Of a DNA stretch of 64,000 nt, positions 40,505-49,471 are shown one piece after another. The notes beneath the pieces are model-generated. The model saw only the letters and a program-made list of their open reading frames with translations, searched no databases and was not told the origin of the DNA. Origin of the DNA: JAOAFZ01 sp964407325 (GTDB taxonomy: Bacteria > Patescibacteriota > Microgenomatia > UBA1406 > GWC2-37-13); contig CAYOVA010000001.1 in the NCBI GenBank assembly GCA_964407325.1, forward strand, positions 1 to 64,000, given 5' to 3'. A program made the position numbers and the translations under genes. The stretch's first letter is position 1; every line of letters begins with the position of its first letter.

Positions 40505-41161
40505 ATGCAAAAACGAAAGCCAACATCACCAATTAAAGCCACTACCCAGGCGTTTATTGAAATCGACGAAATCAAGGACGATATTATCCTGATGCGCGAT
40601 CGCTCTGCTGTGTGTGTTATTGAAGTGGGAGCGGTAAACTTTTGGTTGTTATCCCAGGAAGAACAGACTTCAATTATCTATGCCTATGGTGGGTTGCTGA
40701 ACTCTCTTTCCTTCCCTGTTCAGATTATTATCTTGTCAAAAAAAATGGATATTTCTTCTTATCTGGATTTTTTGAATGGCAAAATTGCCATGTCACAGGC
40801 GGAGATTATTAAAAATCGCCTGACTGCCTATGCAAACTTTATTAAGAATGTAGTGAAGAAGAATACGGTTCTTGAGAAACGGTTTTTCTTTGTGATTCCC
40901 TTTTCTCCGCTTGAACTGGGAGCAGCAGGGGTGACTGCGACAAGAATGAATAAAGAGTATATTATTAGTCGTGCCAAGACATCATTGTATCCAAAACGCG
41001 ATCATCTTATTCGTTTACTTACCAAAATCGGCCTACGGGCAACAGTATTGCAACAGCAGGAAATGGTGGAGCTGTTCTACAACTTGTACAACCCCTCGGC
41101 AACCGGAAAACAGCTTGCTCCAATAGAGAGCTATACGGATGTGGTTGTTACAAACGGCTAA
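40505..41161 (+). CDS. TraC-like/VirB4 N-terminal-type protein
   Basis: A 218-residue protein resembling the N-terminal, non-ATPase part of TraC/VirB4 proteins: TQAFIEIDEIKDDIILMRDR, VIEVGAVNFWLLSQEEQTSII, then QIIILSKKMDISSYLDFL and FFFVIPFSPLEL. It lacks a Walker motif. With the separate downstream ATPase it probably forms a split or accessory component of a type IV secretion-like machine. It starts 32 nt after the PrgI gene stop, indicating an operon. Confidence 0.75.
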   Translation: MQKRKPTSPIKATTQAFIEIDEIKDDIILMRDRSAVCVIEVGAVNFWLLSQEEQTSIIYAYGGLLNSLSFPVQIIILSKKMDISSYLDFLNGKIAMSQAEIIKNRLTAYANFIKNVVKKNTVLEKRFFFVIPFSPLELGAAGVTATRMNKEYIISRAKTSLYPKRDHLIRLLTKIGLRATVLQQQEMVELFYNLYNPSATGKQLAPIESYTDVVVTNG

Positions 41162-41206
41162 ATCCGTCCTTGCTTGCAGCGGCTTTTTGTGTCACAATGT
41201 AACAAT

Positions 41207-43093
41207 ATGGGTTTATTTGGTATGGGTTCAAAACCGAAAACACCGGGAGGTGTTATCCCTCAACCGGGTCAGCCCGGCTATCCCGGTGTGCCCGCCGCTT
41301 CCCCGATGGGAGCACCTCCTCCCGGGGCAATCCCTCCTCAGCATCCTCAGGCAAAACAAAGTGGAACCCCCATTCCTTCTAAGTTTCCCAACGTGGCAGA
41401 CCAATTGGCTTATGGTTCATTCAACTTAAAAGATATTGTTGCACCGTCCTATATTGAAGTTGACTTTAATCATCTTAGAATTGACGACAGATATTACCGG
41501 ACAATCTTTGTAACCGGCTACCCCCGCTATGTCAATGCCAACTGGCTCTATTCGTTGATTACTTACGACCATCCGCTGTTTGTTTCCATGTTTGTGTACC
41601 CAACGGAATCAAAGGCTATTCTTGACCAGCTCAAAAAGAAAATTGCCGAAATGCAGGCAACCATTGAAACGGATATCAAATCGGGAAAAGTTGTAGACCC
41701 GACCGTGCAAGTAGCCCTTGATGACGCTCTTGCTTTGCAAGCGGAACTGGCAAAAGGCGCCGAACGCTTTTTCCAGTTTGCATTGTATGTAACCATTCCT
41801 GCCGATACGCTGGAAGAGCTGGAATCAGTTACCAAAGAGCTCGATAACACGCTTTCATCACTATTAATTATTGGAAAGGTAGCGACATTAGAACATGAAG
41901 AAGGCTTTAAATCAACGATGCCGATGTTTATGGACAAGCTCCAGGTGTGGCGCAATATGGATACTACTTCACTTGCCATGACCTTCCCATTTTCAACGGC
42001 ATCACTTACCCGCAACGAAGGTATTCTCTATGGATTGAACCAGCACGATGGCTCGCTGATTATCTTTGACCGATTCACATTGGAAAACTCAAATTCAGTT
42101 ATTTTGGGTAAATCAGGAGGAGGAAAATCGTTCCTGGTTAAATTGGAATCACTTCGTTTGCTGATGATGGGTGTGGAGGTAATTATTCTTGACCCGGAAA
42201 ACGAGTATGCAAACATTGCCGGGGCGGTAGGCGGGGAATTTGTCGAGTTCTCGTCGCAATCGCAGTACAAAATTAATCCGTTTGATTTGGCAAACGACAA
42301 TCCGGAACCCGATGAACTGTCAAACAAGATTCTTGATTTACATTCATTATTGCGCGTGATGATGGGTGAGCTTACGCCAACCCAGGATGCGATGTTAGAC
42401 CGGGCGCTGGTGTTAACATACCGGAATAAAGGCATTACCCAGGACCCGGAAACCTTTAAAAACCCGCCGCCACTGTTGGAGGATTTGTTTAAGGTGTTTA
42501 TTGGAATGGAAAGTCCTGAAGCCCGGGAAATGGCAGACCGCCTTGAGAAATTTGTGAAAGGTTCTGCTGCCGGCATCTTTAACCAGCAGTCCAGTTTCGA
42601 CATCAAAAATCCGTTTACCGTGTTCGGAGTGCGCGATCTCGAGGAGAATCTGAGACCCGTAGCAATGTATATTATCCTTGATTACATCTGGAACCGTGTT
42701 CGCAAAGGGGAGCATAAAAAGCGCGTTCTGATCGTCGATGAGGCCTGGTACCTTATCAAAAACAAAGACTCTGCCGCGTATCTGCATAACTTTGCCAAGC
42801 GTGCCCGGAAATATAAGCTGGGAATGACAACTATTACCCAGGATGTCGAGGACTTTTTGAATAAAGAAGAAGGGAAGGCGATAATTACCAACTCTTCATT
42901 GCAAATTATTTTGAAACAGTCGACTGCAGCAGTAGATAAAATCAGCGAGGTATTCTATTTAACCGGTGGGGAAAAGCACTTCCTGTTGTCAGCCGGCGTT
43001 GGTGAAGGTCTGTTCTTTGCGGGGCAATCTCATGTAGGCTTTAAAGTAATTGCTTCAGAAGAGGAGCGAACCTTGATTGAGGGAGCAGGATAA
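41207..43093 (+). CDS. VirB4-family secretion ATPase
   Basis: About 628 residues. A Gly/Pro-rich N-terminus is followed by a VirB4-type N-terminal domain and the ATPase core: Walker A GKSGGGKSF, Walker B region VLIVDEAWYLIKN, and GMTTITQDVEDFL (sensor-like Gln). VirB4 ATPases power assembly or substrate transfer in type IV secretion and conjugation. CPR genomes often carry PrgI-VirB4 blocks on the chromosome, whose function is unproven. The ATG at 41207 is chosen; an in-frame codon at 41174 would add 11 residues. Confidence 0.88.
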   Translation: MGLFGMGSKPKTPGGVIPQPGQPGYPGVPAASPMGAPPPGAIPPQHPQAKQSGTPIPSKFPNVADQLAYGSFNLKDIVAPSYIEVDFNHLRIDDRYYRTIFVTGYPRYVNANWLYSLITYDHPLFVSMFVYPTESKAILDQLKKKIAEMQATIETDIKSGKVVDPTVQVALDDALALQAELAKGAERFFQFALYVTIPADTLEELESVTKELDNTLSSLLIIGKVATLEHEEGFKSTMPMFMDKLQVWRNMDTTSLAMTFPFSTASLTRNEGILYGLNQHDGSLIIFDRFTLENSNSVILGKSGGGKSFLVKLESLRLLMMGVEVIILDPENEYANIAGAVGGEFVEFSSQSQYKINPFDLANDNPEPDELSNKILDLHSLLRVMMGELTPTQDAMLDRALVLTYRNKGITQDPETFKNPPPLLEDLFKVFIGMESPEAREMADRLEKFVKGSAAGIFNQQSSFDIKNPFTVFGVRDLEENLRPVAMYIILDYIWNRVRKGEHKKRVLIVDEAWYLIKNKDSAAYLHNFAKRARKYKLGMTTITQDVEDFLNKEEGKAIITNSSLQIILKQSTAAVDKISEVFYLTGGEKHFLLSAGVGEGLFFAGQSHVGFKVIASEEERTLIEGAG

Positions 43094-43522
43094 TTAGTCT
43101 TTCTGAACAATCGATAGTAGTTCTCGGGGTGTTACTGTCTTAAGAGGTAGAACAGAATTCACTACGTGGGGTGCCTTAAAATGCTTCACATCGAGTGTTA
43201 CTAGATAATTACAAAGAGAAGATAATGCTGCTGCAAGAACTGGAACATCTTTCTCCGGGACTAATGTACGCGCTTTTCTGGAGAAGGCATCCGCAGGATC
43301 TGTCACTAGCTTGAGCCCGGACACAACAAGAAGACGATGAAGCCGTATTTTTTCCATCTCCTTTAGTTTTCTAATGGCGTTTCGCTGAATTTCTCCTAGA
43401 ACGTAGCTAGAGACACACCCCTCGATAACCTTTTTTTTACAGTACCCAAAAACTGCAGCCGATGCTCCCGTTTTAGAACATGCAGCTGAAAGCAAAACTG
43501 AAGAGTCAATAAAGACTTTCAT
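43094..43522 (-). CDS. PIN-domain toxin, VapC-like
   Basis: About 142 residues with MKVFIDSSVLLSAA at the N-terminus (first Asp), SYVLGEIQRNAIRK (Glu), VPEKDVPVLAAALSS (acidic pair) and VTLDVKHF (late Asp), matching PIN nuclease active-site spacing. VapC toxins cleave RNA, often tRNA or rRNA. The ATG shares one base with the stop (TAATG) of the upstream AbrB-like antitoxin gene, so they are translationally coupled. This gives a complete toxin-antitoxin pair. It is convergent with the VirB4 gene. Confidence 0.85.
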   Translation of the reverse strand: MKVFIDSSVLLSAACSKTGASAAVFGYCKKKVIEGCVSSYVLGEIQRNAIRKLKEMEKIRLHRLLVVSGLKLVTDPADAFSRKARTLVPEKDVPVLAAALSSLCNYLVTLDVKHFKAPHVVNSVLPLKTVTPRELLSIVQKD

Positions 43523-43809
43523 TATGGTGTGTCTTCCCATAACTCATCCAACAGTTTCTTGTGTTTTTTTAGGTCTTTATCAGAAAGCTTATCTTCAACA
43601 ACCCATGTTTCTAGTTGAGCATCAGTGTAGAGCCTTCCTTTGAACGGCGGATCCACTGATTCAATAACGATAGACGATCCTTTTAATGTGGCTTTTGCTA
43701 TCGACCCTTCCTTAAGCCCAATCGATTCGCGCATCTTCTTTGGAAGAGTTATTAATCCTTTTGCAGAAATTTTAATCCACTCTGAATTTGTTTGTTTTGC
43801 AGTTTGCAT
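43522..43809 (-). CDS. AbrB/SpoVT-type antitoxin
   Basis: A 95-residue protein with a swapped-hairpin DNA-binding domain at the N-terminus (WIKISAKGLITLPKKMRESI, then GLKEGSIAKATLKGSSIVIE). The C-terminal part (DKDLKKHKKLLDELWED) should wrap the toxin. Such proteins repress their own operon and neutralise the paired VapC. The one-base overlap with the toxin gene confirms the pair. Confidence 0.85.
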   Translation of the reverse strand: MQTAKQTNSEWIKISAKGLITLPKKMRESIGLKEGSIAKATLKGSSIVIESVDPPFKGRLYTDAQLETWVVEDKLSDKDLKKHKKLLDELWEDTP

Positions 43810-43917
43810 TCTTAGAATATAGATTTCTAATATTTCTATTGTACCAGCTCGCCGATCAATAACAAGAGCGACTATTTTATCCTGCTACCATACTAGCTTT
43901 TTGATACAATAGCACAC

Positions 43918-44484
43918 ATGAGAATTGAGCAAGAAGGGGGAGGCGTATCGACTGAACTTCAACGAGGGATCAATGAATTTGATAGGCAACTTGCTGCGAG
44001 TGTGGGTTGCATGGGTGCAAACATGCCTGAGATATCCCGGCTCCTTGTTGACCATCCTGCAATCTTTTCTATTCAATCAGATTTTGTCACCATTGTAGAA
44101 ATGGGCAACAGTCCAAGCAGAACGCAGTTTGTCGCATTACCGAAGGCAAGTTATAGTTATGTTGAAGACTGGTTAAGTGAAATGTGGGAGCAGGATCCGC
44201 GCTCGCGAGAGCTAGGATTGGAATGGATAGAAGAACAGCAAGCAGAATTACGAAGAACATGCCATGAGCAGGGACTTCATCTTCTTACCCCGGTTTGGGT
44301 ATCTGCTACTACGGGTTCTACTCCATCATTAGATCGCATCTTTGTTTTTGGAGCACCTTATGAAGACGACCCCGCCTATTATGCCTTCGATTATCGTCCT
44401 CCGGTATATAGCGCTGTTATGGAGGCAATTGCAGCATGTAACGAGATTCTTACCGCTTCCGGGATTTCCGCCGCTGCAGCATGA
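43918..44484 (+). CDS. Hypothetical soluble protein
   Basis: A 188-residue protein without recognised family. It contains a mixed region (DFVTIVEMGNSPSRTQFVAL), a helical part (RELGLEWIEEQQAELRRTCH) and an Ala-rich end. There is no signal peptide. TACAAT at 43905-43910 ends 7 nt before the ATG, predicting a leaderless message. Its 3' end overlaps the convergent half-MFS gene by 35 bases. Confidence 0.6.
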   Translation: MRIEQEGGGVSTELQRGINEFDRQLAASVGCMGANMPEISRLLVDHPAIFSIQSDFVTIVEMGNSPSRTQFVALPKASYSYVEDWLSEMWEQDPRSRELGLEWIEEQQAELRRTCHEQGLHLLTPVWVSATTGSTPSLDRIFVFGAPYEDDPAYYAFDYRPPVYSAVMEAIAACNEILTASGISAAAA

Positions 44485-45028
44485 GCAGGTAAGGTACTGC
44501 CCCTAGCAAGTTTAGACATGCGGACAATCCAAAAAGCACAGAGAAGCCCCATTCGTGGATAACAGACCCTGCTACAAGGGCAGCCAGTGCAGCGCCAGTG
44601 AGCGAAGTTACATCAAGAACACTCCAGGCAAGTGCTTCTTTCCCTTTCCGGATGTGTGTAGAAAAAAACGCTAGTTTTGGCGGTGTTACCATACCAATCC
44701 CTAAACCCAGCAGAGCGTAGAAAAAATAGCTTAGCCAGAACGAAGAGATAAGTGCAAAACCAGCATAGCCTACCGTTACAATACAAATCCCCCAAAGGAT
44801 AACAGTAATCTGGGAGCGGCTATTTCGTAATCGTGCAAAAAGAGTAGCTCCAAAGATTTCTATGAGTATCCGTACTACCAAATGCAGGCCGTATGCTGTG
44901 GTGGCCATGGTGAGTGATGCACCGGGAATGGACTTGAGCGCAAACACACTAAACACCGGAGTAATTGCATTCCAGGGAGAAGACCAAAAGAATTCGGAGA
45001 TTATCAGTAATTTAATAATGCGGCTCAT
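44450..45028 (-). CDS. Half-size MFS transporter-like protein (six helices)
   Basis: A 192-residue membrane protein with about six helices, equal to half a normal major facilitator. It begins with RIIKLLIISEFFWSSPWNAI, has the loop-2-like TLFARLRNSRSQIT and a GLGIGMVTPPKLAFF helix. No remnant of a second half lies next to it. It may work as a homodimer, as proposed for other small transporters, or be a degraded gene. It is followed 2 nt upstream (minus strand order) by the SemiSWEET gene, so the two are an operon of half-size transporters. Confidence 0.7.
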   Translation of the reverse strand: MSRIIKLLIISEFFWSSPWNAITPVFSVFALKSIPGASLTMATTAYGLHLVVRILIEIFGATLFARLRNSRSQITVILWGICIVTVGYAGFALISSFWLSYFFYALLGLGIGMVTPPKLAFFSTHIRKGKEALAWSVLDVTSLTGAALAALVAGSVIHEWGFSVLFGLSACLNLLGAVPYLLMLQRRKSRKR

Positions 45029-45029
45029 A

Positions 45030-45353
45030 TTAGCGTCTCCTTTTGACCCTAATGGAACGAGCAGTTCTGGCGTTTCGACTTCGCGACTTTCCTGCTGCCA
45101 ATAGCCCCCCTTTATGAAACTTCATATAGAGGATAGTAACTGCGCAGGAAAATACCACAATATTGGCAAATATAATCGCGCTATCACGGATATTGGCACC
45201 ATGCAGAATCCATAAAAAGCTGGAAAGGCTCATCATTATAAAAGTGCTCGAAGACAGATGGCGTAGGTCACGATCCTGGATTGCCTCCATAGTCTGGGGA
45301 ATAAGTTGAATAGCTGTCAGTATCACAGCAAATGCTGCGACAGAGAATGTCAT
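45030..45353 (-). CDS. SemiSWEET/PQ-loop sugar transporter
   Basis: A 107-residue, three-helix protein with the PQ motif in the first helix (AIQLIPQTMEAI) and a third-helix FANIVVFSCAVTILYM, typical of SemiSWEET proteins that dimerise to move sugars. A basic tail of Arg and Lys ends it. TACAAT on the minus strand (plus 45360-45365) ends 6 nt before the ATG at 45353, which favours this start over an in-frame codon 66 bases upstream. The half-MFS gene follows directly. Confidence 0.8.
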   Translation of the reverse strand: MTFSVAAFAVILTAIQLIPQTMEAIQDRDLRHLSSSTFIMMSLSSFLWILHGANIRDSAIIFANIVVFSCAVTILYMKFHKGGLLAAGKSRSRNARTARSIRVKRRR

Positions 45354-45445
45354 AAAACCATTGTAGCGGAATTGTTGGGGAGATGGAATGGGAGAATATT
45401 CCCCGCTTGCCTTCACCAAAAAAATCCTATACTATAACTATCCCT

Positions 45446-47311
45446 ATGAACGCAATGAAATCGAAGCTTCCGTTTATTCATCGTGGTGAAAGTGGCAGCA
45501 TGGACTTCTCCGTTAAATCCAAGAATGCGACTACCGGCTATATGTACCTGTTTTTTGCTGGGGTGCTGATTTTTTTCCTGGTTATGATTTCCCGCTTATT
45601 TCAACTCACTGTTGTGAAAGGGAACTATTATCGCGGCTTATCCGAAGACAACCGAATCCGTGAAGTGGTTATCGAGGCGCAACGGGGGAAAATCGTTGAC
45701 AGAAAAGGCTATGTTATCGCTGAAAACAGTCCCGTGGAAGTATCCGAGACGCTCAAACGTATTACCTCCAAGCGGTACTACAGCGATGGCGAGGTGTTTG
45801 CGCATATTTTGGGGTACCGTCAGATAGCCGATGAAAACGACATTGCGGGCGATTCGTGTCTTCACAAGGTTCAGTTAGGCGATAAAGTAGGTAAAAAAGG
45901 GATTGAACGGTTATACGAATGCGAATTGCGCGGGAAAAACGGGAAAAAACTGATCGAAGTGAATGCCCAAGGGCTGTTCAAGAGAACATTAAGTGTAGTT
46001 GAACCGGTTCCGGGGGACACGATGCAGCTTGCGATTGACAGCGATTTGCAAAAACGCGCGTATGAGATTATCAAGGGGAAGAAAGCGGTTGTTGTAGGTT
46101 TGGATCCTCGCACTGGAGAAGTGCTTGTCTTGGCTTCATCACCTTCTTACGATCCGCAGGTTTTTGAAGACAACAAGTCCAAAGAAATACAGGCGTTGTT
46201 GAAAGACGAAACCCGCCCGTTGTTTAATCGCGCAACAGAAGGCACCTACCCGCCGGGATCGGTATTTAAGCCCGTTATGGCACTTGCAGCTCTTCAAGAA
46301 AAGATAATTGATGATGAATCAGTAGTGAAGGACACGGGTAAAGTTACCCTGGGTAATCGTGAATTCGGTACCTGGAACTTTCTGGAGCATGGACAAATTG
46401 AAGGTGATGTCGATGTGGTTAAAGCATTGCAGCGATCCAATGACATCTTTTTCTACAAAGTTGCCGAAAAGATGGGTCCCGAGAAGATGAAAAAATGGGC
46501 GGAGGAGTTTGGGTTTCAGGAAAAGACGGGAATTGGTATTGACGAAGCCACCGGATTGATTCCCTTTCCCTTCTGGAAAGAGGATGTTCTTAAGGAACAA
46601 TGGTACACCGGAGATACCTATAACTTCTCGATTGGACAAGGGTATGTTCTAACTACGCCGCTGCAGGTTGCCTTATCTAACGTACCATTTGCAAATAATG
46701 GTGAATACTGTGTGCCTTCGCTCCTTAAACTGGATCCTTCCAAGGGATTAAAAAAAACGTGCCGTGCTATAGAAATGGATAAAGAACACCTGAAAACAGT
46801 ACGCGAAGGTATGCACCAAGCGTGTAAAGTAGGAGGAACAGGCTGGCCGCTGTTTACCTTCAGGGTAAAAGATCCGAACGTGCCAACGCCTACCGTTCAA
46901 CCTACTGCGAGTGCAAGTGCTGCTATGAACGGTGTTCTGACCAAACACTATGCAAGCGATAGCGCCGTGTTAGGTGCCTCTGAGAGTGCTCAACTTGCAC
47001 AATCTGTTGCCCCCAGTTCCACACCCACACCTACAGTAATGCCTATTGAAAAACTGTGGGATCCCCAGTATCTGCTGGGTACAGGCAGTGCGTACATGAA
47101 GCAGACCAAAGCCATCGAAGTAGGTTGTAAGACTGGAACAGCTGAATCGGGCGGAAAAAAGAAGCCCCACGCATGGTTTACCGCTTTTGCCCCGTTTGAC
47201 AAGCCAGAAATCCTGTTTGCGGTGCTTGTGGAAGAGGATGGCCAAGGATCTGACCGTGCTGCCCCTATTGCCCGCGAGTTGCTACGACAGTACTTTGAGA
47301 CGGAGGAGTAA
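45446..47311 (+). CDS. mrdA: Penicillin-binding protein 2, class B transpeptidase
   Basis: About 621 residues. One N-terminal membrane helix (residues about 35-55), a dimerisation domain (REVVIEAQRGKIVDRKGYV), and the transpeptidase domain with S-x-x-K as PGSVFKPVMAL, S-x-N as RSNDIF and K-T-G as GCKTGTAE. It crosslinks peptidoglycan during elongation. Between the second and third motifs is an unusual Thr/Ser/Ala/Pro-rich insertion of about 55 residues (VPTPTVQPTASASAAM ... PSSTPTPTVMP). TATACT lies at 45428-45433. The ATG at 45446 is chosen over one 63 bases upstream. Confidence 0.92.
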   Translation: MNAMKSKLPFIHRGESGSMDFSVKSKNATTGYMYLFFAGVLIFFLVMISRLFQLTVVKGNYYRGLSEDNRIREVVIEAQRGKIVDRKGYVIAENSPVEVSETLKRITSKRYYSDGEVFAHILGYRQIADENDIAGDSCLHKVQLGDKVGKKGIERLYECELRGKNGKKLIEVNAQGLFKRTLSVVEPVPGDTMQLAIDSDLQKRAYEIIKGKKAVVVGLDPRTGEVLVLASSPSYDPQVFEDNKSKEIQALLKDETRPLFNRATEGTYPPGSVFKPVMALAALQEKIIDDESVVKDTGKVTLGNREFGTWNFLEHGQIEGDVDVVKALQRSNDIFFYKVAEKMGPEKMKKWAEEFGFQEKTGIGIDEATGLIPFPFWKEDVLKEQWYTGDTYNFSIGQGYVLTTPLQVALSNVPFANNGEYCVPSLLKLDPSKGLKKTCRAIEMDKEHLKTVREGMHQACKVGGTGWPLFTFRVKDPNVPTPTVQPTASASAAMNGVLTKHYASDSAVLGASESAQLAQSVAPSSTPTPTVMPIEKLWDPQYLLGTGSAYMKQTKAIEVGCKTGTAESGGKKKPHAWFTAFAPFDKPEILFAVLVEEDGQGSDRAAPIARELLRQYFETEE

Positions 47312-47331
47312 AGTTGAAGTTTTCACTACTA

Positions 47332-49374
47332 TCACATTGTTTCAAACGATCGTAAACGAGGTTTAACATCCTTATCGCTGCTGAGAAGTTTTGCAGTTGC
47401 ACATTTAATGATTTCCAATGCAAGTTTATCTCTGTGGTCAAAAGAATAGTGAGTACTGCTCAAATGAGTCAAACGGCGAACAATAGTTAGGAATTTGAGC
47501 GGAAGGGGTACCCTCTGCACTGATGACCATACTTCGTTCGACAATTCATCATCATTACTCAACTCGTGAAAGGTTCTGTGCGAAAACTCTACTAGCTCGG
47601 CCATTTCCTCTTCTGTAAGGTTGTCCGAAGCGCACTCGCTGAGTGCAAAGGCCATATCACGAATATGATATATCGGATGCATGCCCGACTCGCTTAAGTG
47701 CAGCATATAATCCTCAATCTCCATATACGGCTGACTAATATGATCAAACTTATTCAAGATGAGTTCGTACACAGATGAAGATGTGGGGTAAAGGTTTCTG
47801 CGGAGTTCGAGCAATTGCGAGCTGTTGAGATTTCTCTCTGCCCATCGCCAGATGCTGGTTTTGTATAACGTCCTGTGCCTCGGGTCCATCTGACAGAGTT
47901 CCTGAGCTACGCGAAAGGCAAGAGCCTGTTCTGTGAAGTGAGTATACGAAAGAAATGCGTCAAGGGAACCGGACGGCACCGGAGGCCACTCAGTTAAAGG
48001 TTGATTTGTATCAGGGTTCATTCCTATAACTGGAAGGAAGTCAATGTAGACAGGCTTACCCTGTCTATTGCGGATAAAGTTTTTTGGTTTGATATCTGCG
48101 CCAACATCCTCTGTCAATAATACAGGTCGCGTTGCGTCAAGCATTTCATGTATTATCTCAACCTTTCTCGTGTCATCCTCTGTAGAAAGGAGTTCCTCTT
48201 CGAGAGAAACGGTGCCAACAAGCGGTGAATATTCTACCACAAAAAACTTTTCACTGTTTCTTCCGACATACATTTGCACTCCTTCCGGAACTGGCATTCC
48301 CAGTTTCTTGAGCTTCTTGTAGTAACCGTACATAGTTTTTTCCAAGCGAGCAGCACCGTCGTGTCCTCCATTTGTCTCCCATACTTTAGTTTTGGGTCGA
48401 AGGTTATCTCTTTCAGCGAGTATCTTAAGAATTTTTTCATCTACGATGGTAACTTCAGCCTGTGCTCCTACTCTTCTTATGCCTGCATGTGGAGGTGGCA
48501 CATCATAATCACTAGCCTTTCCACGAACCACAAATATTCCGTTTACCGGATGAAACCGTGGCTCGCCTCTTTCTATATACCTTTTTCCGTTTGCTGCAGC
48601 GTTTACCACTGCATTTCTTCTACTGCCTTTGTTGGCACGAGGGTCAACGAGTGTTCCGTCCATATCACAGATGTAGCTGACCTTTGCTTGGGGCGTCTGC
48701 CGAATTTTATTTGCGACTTCGGTTATTTCCCCCAGATGTTCAATTCGTAACACGCCAGGCGGTAGCATGTCCAATATACGTTGGTGATCAGGTTTTCTAA
48801 TAGCTGGATGATCCATATAGACGAATTGAATTGGAAAAGGCAATTGCATCCTATCGCAGAATGTCATTGCTGTGACAATGTTATTGATATCATCTTCAAC
48901 AAGAACTACTGGTATTTTACCTCTACGATAGCTTCGTTCGATTATTCTCTCAAGCTGCTCGAATTTATTGGTAGACACTACCACAGAAAAGTTGTCGTTC
49001 CGGAAAGGATTCGTATATGTTTCATCCCATCGGTTACTTCTGATCTTTCCTATTTGAGCATCGACGTTTCCAGATTGAGTCCATATGTAGAAGTCATCTT
49101 CGGAGTTGTTGGTAATTTCCCACAGCACTTGTTCCACACCCTCAAAAGGCTTTGCCTCAACACCATAAAAAAGGGCAGCCCGTATCTCGTCTTGGGTTAC
49201 ACCTATGAGCGGTAAATCGGGATAAGCAATACTATCGAGTTGATCGGCAGTCAACAGGTATCTGTAAATAGCTTTTGAATCGATTTCGAGATTGTGCTGA
49301 CCCTCGGAATTTGGTGTATGATATCCGGCATCGAAAGCCAACCCGGCATACCGTTCCACCCGTGTGGTACTCAT
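47332..49374 (-). CDS. Tandem HAD-like and kinase-like fusion protein
   Basis: The 680-residue protein appears to join three parts. Residues about 10-220 look like a degenerate HAD domain (LAFDAGYHT, YIWTQSGN, PVVLVEDD), in which the second motif-I Asp is replaced. Around residue 240 a full HAD motif I appears, YICDMDGTLVD. Residues about 340-490 contain a kinase-like region with DVGADIKPKNFI and VYIDFLPV, resembling the catalytic and metal loops of aminoglycoside-phosphotransferase-like kinases. The last 170 residues are helical. A phosphatase/kinase bifunctional enzyme is possible but unproven. TATAAT on the minus strand (plus 49381-49386) ends 6 nt before the ATG. Confidence 0.65.
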   Translation of the reverse strand: MSTTRVERYAGLAFDAGYHTPNSEGQHNLEIDSKAIYRYLLTADQLDSIAYPDLPLIGVTQDEIRAALFYGVEAKPFEGVEQVLWEITNNSEDDFYIWTQSGNVDAQIGKIRSNRWDETYTNPFRNDNFSVVVSTNKFEQLERIIERSYRRGKIPVVLVEDDINNIVTAMTFCDRMQLPFPIQFVYMDHPAIRKPDHQRILDMLPPGVLRIEHLGEITEVANKIRQTPQAKVSYICDMDGTLVDPRANKGSRRNAVVNAAANGKRYIERGEPRFHPVNGIFVVRGKASDYDVPPPHAGIRRVGAQAEVTIVDEKILKILAERDNLRPKTKVWETNGGHDGAARLEKTMYGYYKKLKKLGMPVPEGVQMYVGRNSEKFFVVEYSPLVGTVSLEEELLSTEDDTRKVEIIHEMLDATRPVLLTEDVGADIKPKNFIRNRQGKPVYIDFLPVIGMNPDTNQPLTEWPPVPSGSLDAFLSYTHFTEQALAFRVAQELCQMDPRHRTLYKTSIWRWAERNLNSSQLLELRRNLYPTSSSVYELILNKFDHISQPYMEIEDYMLHLSESGMHPIYHIRDMAFALSECASDNLTEEEMAELVEFSHRTFHELSNDDELSNEVWSSVQRVPLPLKFLTIVRRLTHLSSTHYSFDHRDKLALEIIKCATAKLLSSDKDVKPRLRSFETM

Positions 49375-49435
49375 TTATCAATTATATCATTAATATTATA
49401 GGATGTTGTGCGAATTCAATATTACTGTAAAAATA

Positions 49436-49464
49436 TTGACATGGCAAGCCTTTTTTGGTAATAT
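49436..49464 (+). promoter_or_regulatory. Consensus promoter with leaderless spacing
   Basis: TTGACA (49436-49441), a 17-nt spacer and TAATAT (49459-49464), with the ATG at 49472. Transcription should begin at or one base before the start codon. This is the clearest example of the leaderless layout in the window. Confidence 0.75.
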
Positions 49465-49471
49465 ACAGGTA

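Noticed and set aside
36218..43093. Integrative conjugative element
   Set aside because: PrgI, TraC-like and VirB4 are present but no relaxase, coupling protein, integrase or attachment repeats were seen.
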